Shown: piece after piece, positions 57,745 through 64,000 of the stretch
Layout of the letters: the number at the start of each line of letters is the position of its first letter
How positions within the stretch are numbered: the first letter of the stretch is position 1
DNA from: Pseudomonas entomophila
GTDB taxonomy: Bacteria > Pseudomonadota > Gammaproteobacteria > Pseudomonadales > Pseudomonadaceae
Reading direction: 5' to 3'
Assembly: GCF_023277925.1 (NCBI RefSeq)
Contig: NZ_CP063832.1
Coordinates: forward strand, 5,129,501 to 5,193,500
DNA: 64,000 nucleotides
Made by a program: the position numbers and the translations under genes
The notes under the pieces: model-generated
What the model was told of the DNA's origin: nothing
Database searches by the model: none
The model's input: only the letters and a program-made list of their open reading frames with translations

Positions 57745-59418
57745 TCAAGCCTTGCTGCTCACCACCATCTTGCGTGCATGGGCCAGCGATTCCTTGGTCA
57801 GGTCGATCCCGCCAAGCATCCGCGCCACTTCCTCGACCCGCTCGCGCTTGCCCAGGTTGGCGACGGCGGTGTGTGTGGTGCCACTGTTGCGCACCTTGTG
57901 CACGAACAAGTGATGGTGCCCCTGCGCCGCCACCTGGGGCAGGTGGGTCACGGTCAGTACCTGGCCGCGTTCACCCAGCCGGCGCAGCAACTGGCCGACG
58001 ATCTCTGCCGTGGGGCCACCAATGCCCACGTCCACTTCGTCGAACACCAGCGTCGGGATGCGCGAGGTCTGCGCGGTGATCACCTGGATCGCCAGGCTGA
58101 TACGCGACAGCTCGCCGCCCGAGGCGACCTTGGCCAGCCCTTTGAGGGGTTGCCCGGGGTTGGCGCTGACCAGCAGCTCGATCTGCTCCAGGCCATGGGG
58201 TGAAAGCTCGCCGTTGTCGAAGGGCGTGAGCGCGATGCAGAAGCGCCCGCCCGGCATCCCCAGGCGTTGGATCTCCTGCTCGACGGCCGTGGCCAGTTGC
58301 TTCGCGGCCTGCTGGCGCAGGGCGCTGAGTTCGCATGCTTTCTCTTTATAGTGGTGGGCGTAGGCTGCCAGCTCGTCGCCCAGGCGCTCGATCGACTCGT
58401 CGCTGGCATTCAAGCCTTCCAGCTCTTCCATCAGACGCTGTTGCAGGTGCGGCAGCTCAGTAGGGTGCACGCGGTGCTTGCGGGCGAGGGTGTAGATGGT
58501 GTCGAGCCGCTCTTCCAGTGCTTGCAGGCGCATGGGGTCGGCGTCGAAATGGTCGAGAAAGCGATTGAGTTCGCCGACTGCTTCCTCCACCTGGATCTGC
58601 GCGCTGGCGATCAGGTTGACCGCTTCGCCCAGCGCCTTGGGGGCGTTATTTACGGCGGTAAGCCGGTTGAGGCTGACGGTCAGGGCGTTCAGCACGTTGC
58701 CCGAATCGCTTTCGCTGCACTGGTCGATGACCTGGCGGCAGATGCCGAACAGGGCCTCTGCATTGGTCAGGTTCTTATGCTCCTGCTCCAACTGCTCCAG
58801 TTCGTGCTCGCCCAGCCCCAGGTTGTCCAGCTCTTCGAGCTGATAACTGAGCAGTTGGTGGCGCGCACGCTGTTCGTCCCCTGAGTTGCTCAGCCGCTCC
58901 AGCTCCAGGCGGGTTTGGTGCCAGCGCTTGGCGGCCAGTTGCACCTGGCGTGCGAGATCAGTGGCGCCGGCGTACTCGTCGACCAGGCGGCGGTGGGTGT
59001 CGGTTTTCAGCAGCGACTGGTGCTCATGCTGGCTGTGGATATCGATCAGCAGTTCGCCCAGCGCCTTCAGGTCGCCCAGCGGGCAAGGCGTGCCGTTGAT
59101 GTAACCACGGCTGCGGCCTTCGGCAGTGATCACCCGGCGCAGGATGCATGGGCCGTCGCTTTCCAGGTCGCGCTCCACGAGCCAGTCGTGGGCTTCGGGG
59201 ATGTCGACCAGGTCGAAGGTGGCGAGGATGTCGGCCTTGTCCGCGCCCGGGCGCACCACGCCGCTGTCGGCGCGGTCGCCCAGTGCCAGGCCGAGGGCGT
59301 CGAGCATGATCGACTTGCCAGCCCCGGTCTCGCCGGTGATCACGGACATGCCGCGGGCGAGTTCGAGGTCGAGGTGTTCGACGATGGCGTAGTTGTGGAT
59401 GGACAGGTGCACCAGCAT
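57745..59418 (-). CDS. recN: DNA repair protein RecN
   Basis: The 557-residue SMC-like ATPase acts in double-strand break repair. Walker A is GETGAGKS near residue 30, a long coiled coil fills the middle, and the C-terminal signature LSRISLAIQV and Walker B LVFDEVDVGIGG follow. The ATG at 59418 gives the family N terminus MLVHLSIHNYAIVEHLDLEL; a frame open further upstream overlaps grpE antisense. A LexA box lies just upstream. Confidence 0.97.
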   Translation of the reverse strand: MLVHLSIHNYAIVEHLDLELARGMSVITGETGAGKSIMLDALGLALGDRADSGVVRPGADKADILATFDLVDIPEAHDWLVERDLESDGPCILRRVITAEGRSRGYINGTPCPLGDLKALGELLIDIHSQHEHQSLLKTDTHRRLVDEYAGATDLARQVQLAAKRWHQTRLELERLSNSGDEQRARHQLLSYQLEELDNLGLGEHELEQLEQEHKNLTNAEALFGICRQVIDQCSESDSGNVLNALTVSLNRLTAVNNAPKALGEAVNLIASAQIQVEEAVGELNRFLDHFDADPMRLQALEERLDTIYTLARKHRVHPTELPHLQQRLMEELEGLNASDESIERLGDELAAYAHHYKEKACELSALRQQAAKQLATAVEQEIQRLGMPGGRFCIALTPFDNGELSPHGLEQIELLVSANPGQPLKGLAKVASGGELSRISLAIQVITAQTSRIPTLVFDEVDVGIGGPTAEIVGQLLRRLGERGQVLTVTHLPQVAAQGHHHLFVHKVRNSGTTHTAVANLGKRERVEEVARMLGGIDLTKESLAHARKMVVSSKA

Positions 59419-59442
59419 GGGGCGGCTCCCGAGGGGTCGTGT

Positions 59443-59458
59443 CTGGATATTTATACAG
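59443..59458. promoter_or_regulatory. LexA (SOS) box of recN
   Basis: CTGGATATTTATACAG matches the CTG-N10-CAG LexA consensus with an A/T-rich centre. It lies 25-40 bases upstream of recN, the position expected for SOS control. Confidence 0.88.
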
Positions 59459-59513
59459 TGCTTTTCACGGCTCTGCCAATAGCCGCCGATGAATGTGGAA
59501 AAGCGCCTCGCCC

Positions 59514-59541
59514 CTTGAACCTGGTTTTTCCGGCCCCATAT
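59514..59541 (+). promoter_or_regulatory. RpoH (sigma-32) promoter of grpE
   Basis: CTTGAA (59514-59519) and CCCCATAT (59534-59541) are separated by 14 bases, an almost perfect heat-shock promoter, about 60 bases before the grpE ATG. Confidence 0.9.
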
Positions 59542-59599
59542 AGCCGGCAAGACATGGCGAGCCTGGCTCGTACAACAGAAATTGCGGAGGAGAAACCTA

Positions 59600-60154
59600 A
59601 TGGCTGACGAACAGCTGGATGAGAAGAACCTGAATTCCGAAGAAACCGGCGCAACGAATGTCGATGCCCGCGTCCAGGAGCTCGAGGAGCAGCTGGCCGC
59701 CGCCAAGGACCAGTCCCTGCGCGCCGCCGCCGACCTGCAGAATATCCGCCGCCGTGCCGAGCAGGACGTCGAGAAGGCCCACAAGTTCGCCCTGGAGAAG
59801 TTCGCCGGCGACCTGCTGCCGATCATCGACAGCCTGGAGCGTGGCTTGGAGCTGTCCAATGCCGACGACGACACCATCAAGCCGATGCGCGAAGGTATCG
59901 AGCTGACCCTGAAAATGTTCCACGACACCCTCAAGCGCTACAACCTGGAGGCCCTCGAGCCGCACGGCGAGCCGTTCAACGCCGAGCACCACCAGGCCAT
60001 GGCCATGCAGGAAAGCGACAAGGTCGAACCGAACACCGTGGTCAACGTGTTCCAGAAGGGCTACCTGCTCAACGGCCGTCTGCTGCGCCCCGCCATGGTG
60101 GTGGTCAGCAAGGCGCCAGCACCGGCGCAACCTTCTATCGATGAGAAGGCTTGA
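59600..60154 (+). CDS. grpE: Nucleotide exchange factor GrpE
   Basis: The 184-residue DnaK co-chaperone has an acidic N terminus, a long dimer helix ([20 protein letters not shown]), and the GrpE signature in the C-terminal beta domain ([20 protein letters not shown], then [20 protein letters not shown]). GGAGGAG precedes the ATG. It is the first gene of the heat-shock cluster, 101 bp before dnaK. Confidence 0.97.
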   Translation: MADEQLDEKNLNSEETGATNVDARVQELEEQLAAAKDQSLRAAADLQNIRRRAEQDVEKAHKFALEKFAGDLLPIIDSLERGLELSNADDDTIKPMREGIELTLKMFHDTLKRYNLEALEPHGEPFNAEHHQAMAMQESDKVEPNTVVNVFQKGYLLNGRLLRPAMVVVSKAPAPAQPSIDEKA

Positions 60155-60177
60155 AATCCGTCGGGGCATCCCCATCT
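60150..60177 (+). promoter_or_regulatory. RpoH (sigma-32) promoter of dnaK
   Basis: CTTGAA (60150-60155) overlaps the grpE stop codon and CCCCATCT (60170-60177) follows after 14 bases. This is a second heat-shock promoter giving dnaK its own transcript. Confidence 0.85.
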
Positions 60178-60255
60178 AGGTGTCAAGCATTCAAGTATTA
60201 CCGCAGTTGGCCAATGTAGCCGCTGCCACCTAATTCAAGTTTCGGGAGAGTAAAC

Positions 60256-62181
60256 ATGGGTAAAATCATCGGTATCGACCTGGGGACCACCAACTCCTGC
60301 GTCTCCGTGCTGGAAAACGGCACCGCCAAAGTCATCGAGAACGCCGAAGGCGCGCGTACCACCCCTTCGATCATCGCCTACGCCAACGACGGCGAGATCC
60401 TGGTCGGCCAGTCGGCCAAGCGCCAGGCGGTCACCAACCCGCACAACACCCTGTTCGCGGTGAAGCGCCTGATCGGCCGCCGCTTCGACGAAGAAGTCGT
60501 GCAGAAAGACATCAAGCTGGTGCCTTACAAGATCGTCAAGGCCAGCAATGGTGACGCCTGGGTACAAGCCAGCGGCAAGGACATGGCACCGCCGCAAATC
60601 AGCGCCGAAGTCCTGAAAAAGATGAAGAAGACCGCCGAAGACTACCTCGGCGAGCCCGTCACCGAAGCGGTCATCACCGTGCCGGCCTACTTCAACGACA
60701 GCCAGCGTCAGGCGACCAAAGACGCCGGCCGCATCGCTGGCCTGGACGTAAAACGCATCATCAACGAACCGACCGCCGCCGCGCTGGCTTACGGCATGGA
60801 CAAAGCCAAGGGCGACCACACCGTCATCGTCTATGACCTGGGTGGTGGTACCTTCGACGTGTCGGTCATCGAAATCGCCGAAGTCGACGGTGAGCACCAG
60901 TTCGAAGTACTGGCCACCAACGGCGACACCTTCCTGGGTGGCGAAGACTTCGATATGCGCCTGATCGACTACCTCGTCGACGAGTTCAAGAAAGAGTCGG
61001 GCATGGACCTGAAGAACGATCCTCTGGCCCTGCAGCGCCTGAAAGAAGCCGCTGAAAAGGCCAAGATCGAGCTGTCTTCGGCTCAGTCGACCGACGTCAA
61101 CCTGCCGTACATCACTGCAGACGCGACCGGTCCTAAGCACCTGAATGTGAAGATCTCCCGCGCCAAGCTGGAAGCGCTGGTCGAAGACCTGGTCACCCGT
61201 ACCATCGAGCCATGCCGCATTGCCCTGAAAGACGCCGGCATCGACGCCAGCAAGATCGACGACGTGATCCTGGTCGGTGGCCAGACTCGTATGCCGATGG
61301 TGCAGAAGGCGGTTGCCGATTTCTTCGGTAAAGAGGCACGCAAGGACGTCAACCCGGACGAAGCCGTCGCCATGGGTGCCGCGATCCAAGGTGCGGTATT
61401 GGCCGGTGACGTGAAGGACGTGCTGCTGCTGGACGTCAGCCCGCTGACCCTGGGTATCGAAACCATGGGTGGCGTGATGACCGCGCTGATCGAGAAGAAC
61501 ACCACCATCCCAACCAAGAAGTCGCAGGTGTTCTCGACCGCCGACGACAACCAGGGCGCCGTGACCATCCACGTGCTGCAAGGCGAGCGCAAGCAAGCTT
61601 CGCAGAACAAGTCGCTGGGCAAGTTCGACCTGGCCGATATTCCACCAGCACCGCGTGGCGTGCCGCAAATCGAAGTGACCTTCGACATCGACGCCAACGG
61701 CATCCTGCACGTCGGCGCGAAAGACAAGGCCACCGGCAAGGCTCAGTCGATCGTGATCAAGGCCAACTCCGGCCTGTCCGACGAAGAAGTCGAGCGCATG
61801 GTGCGTGACGCCGAGGCCAACGCCGAGGAAGACCGCAAGTTCGAAGAGCTGGCCGCTGCCCGCAACCAGGGTGACGCGCTGGTGCACTCGACCCGCAAGA
61901 TGGTCGCTGACGCCGGTGACAAGGTCACCGCTGAAGAAAAAACCGCCATCGAGGCGGCCGTGGTTGCCCTGGAAACCGCCGTCAAGGGCGACGACAAGGC
62001 TGCCATCGACGCCAAGGTCGAAGAGCTGTCCAAAGTATCGGCCCCTGTCGCTCAGAAGATGTACGCCGAGCAGCAGGCCGAGCAGCCACAGGGCGGCGCC
62101 CAGCAGGCTGAGCCGGAAGCCAAGCACGATGACGTGGTTGACGCCGAGTTCGAAGAAGTCAAAGCCGACGACAAGAAGTAA
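60256..62181 (+). CDS. dnaK: Molecular chaperone DnaK (Hsp70)
   Basis: The 641-residue ATP-dependent chaperone has the nucleotide-binding domain with [10 protein letters not shown], the phosphate loop [20 protein letters not shown] and the VGGQTRMP motif. The linker [15 protein letters not shown] leads to the substrate-binding domain, and the C-terminal tail ends in a Gln/Ala-rich stretch and [11 protein letters not shown]. It works with GrpE and DnaJ encoded on either side. Confidence 0.98.
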   Translation: MGKIIGIDLGTTNSCVSVLENGTAKVIENAEGARTTPSIIAYANDGEILVGQSAKRQAVTNPHNTLFAVKRLIGRRFDEEVVQKDIKLVPYKIVKASNGDAWVQASGKDMAPPQISAEVLKKMKKTAEDYLGEPVTEAVITVPAYFNDSQRQATKDAGRIAGLDVKRIINEPTAAALAYGMDKAKGDHTVIVYDLGGGTFDVSVIEIAEVDGEHQFEVLATNGDTFLGGEDFDMRLIDYLVDEFKKESGMDLKNDPLALQRLKEAAEKAKIELSSAQSTDVNLPYITADATGPKHLNVKISRAKLEALVEDLVTRTIEPCRIALKDAGIDASKIDDVILVGGQTRMPMVQKAVADFFGKEARKDVNPDEAVAMGAAIQGAVLAGDVKDVLLLDVSPLTLGIETMGGVMTALIEKNTTIPTKKSQVFSTADDNQGAVTIHVLQGERKQASQNKSLGKFDLADIPPAPRGVPQIEVTFDIDANGILHVGAKDKATGKAQSIVIKANSGLSDEEVERMVRDAEANAEEDRKFEELAAARNQGDALVHSTRKMVADAGDKVTAEEKTAIEAAVVALETAVKGDDKAAIDAKVEELSKVSAPVAQKMYAEQQAEQPQGGAQQAEPEAKHDDVVDAEFEEVKADDKK

Positions 62182-62199
62182 TCGTTGCATGTTGTCGGC

Positions 62200-62227
62200 C
62201 AGTTCACCGCCGTTTGGCGGTGAACTG
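62200..62227 (+). terminator. Hairpin between dnaK and dnaJ
   Basis: CAGTTCACCGCC-GTTT-GGCGGTGAACTG is a perfect 12-base stem without a T-run. A smaller CGCGGG/CCCGCG hairpin follows at about 62242. It may be a partial terminator or an RNA-stability element that lowers dnaJ relative to dnaK. Confidence 0.5.
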
Positions 62228-62393
62228 CTAGGATGTCGCCGCGCGGGGGCTTGCTCCCGCGTTGGCGTGTCTGGAACACGAGAATTATTTACAGCATCTG
62301 TCTGGGCGCATTCGCGTATGGCGGCAGGTGCTGACGGCATGGCGCACAGATGCGCAGAGGTATGCCGAACGCCCCCAAGAGTGCATATGACCT

Positions 62394-64000
<1,607 letters not shown>

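Noticed and set aside
60235..62340. 701-codon frame antisense to dnaK
   Set aside because: It is the antisense shadow known to appear opposite dnaK genes; no independent evidence of coding.

Overview
The window reads as chromosome of a Pseudomonas of the P. putida group. The evidence is the gene order fur/bamE/rnfH/ratA/smpB, lldR-lldP-lldD-dld next to tmRNA, recN and grpE-dnaK-dnaJ-dapB, the strong G/C-ending codon use, and many Pseudomonas-type REP elements built on 'TGTAGGAGC'. This is inference from content; no search was run.

Layout. 1-11360 (+): the end of a GNAT acetyltransferase, a DUF6916 protein, a phage tail-collar-like protein, a 2767-residue LEPR/DUF4347 repeat adhesin and a TolC-type lipoprotein. 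This looks like a type I secreted surface protein locus whose ABC and membrane-fusion genes are not in view. 11504-17929: an orphan adenylylsulfate kinase, a response regulator with a decayed HD-GYP domain, and a divergent operon of a di-heme cytochrome c peroxidase and two histidine kinases. 18023-20638: a divergent LysR regulator / MFS exporter pair.

20725-35261: a chaperone-usher (Cup) fimbrial locus. Its usher, chaperone and major pilin genes, four signalling genes, and adhesin and second chaperone genes all run on the minus strand. The signalling genes are a LuxR-type regulator, an unorthodox kinase with HPt, an EAL-type regulator and a second hybrid kinase. A small pilin gene is divergent at the end. 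The signalling set has the architecture of the P. aeruginosa pvrS-pvrR-rcsC-rcsB genes, but here it splits the fimbrial genes into two blocks.

35262-46100: a visibly lower-G+C defence island. It holds IS66 fragments at both sides, a decayed tRNA/tmRNA-3'-end-like site with putative integrase arm repeats, an HTH gene, a complete type I restriction-modification system (hsdM, hsdS, a small unknown ORF, hsdR) and an Mrr-type endonuclease ending just before ssrA. No integrase gene is visible.

46109-64000: core genome. It contains ssrA, a small periplasmic protein, two small DUF3077/DUF6124-type genes behind a probably structured leader RNA, lactate utilisation (dld, lldD, lldP, lldR), smpB, ratA, rnfH, bamE, fur, recN with a LexA box, grpE and dnaK each with a near-consensus RpoH promoter, dnaJ, and the 5' part of dapB.
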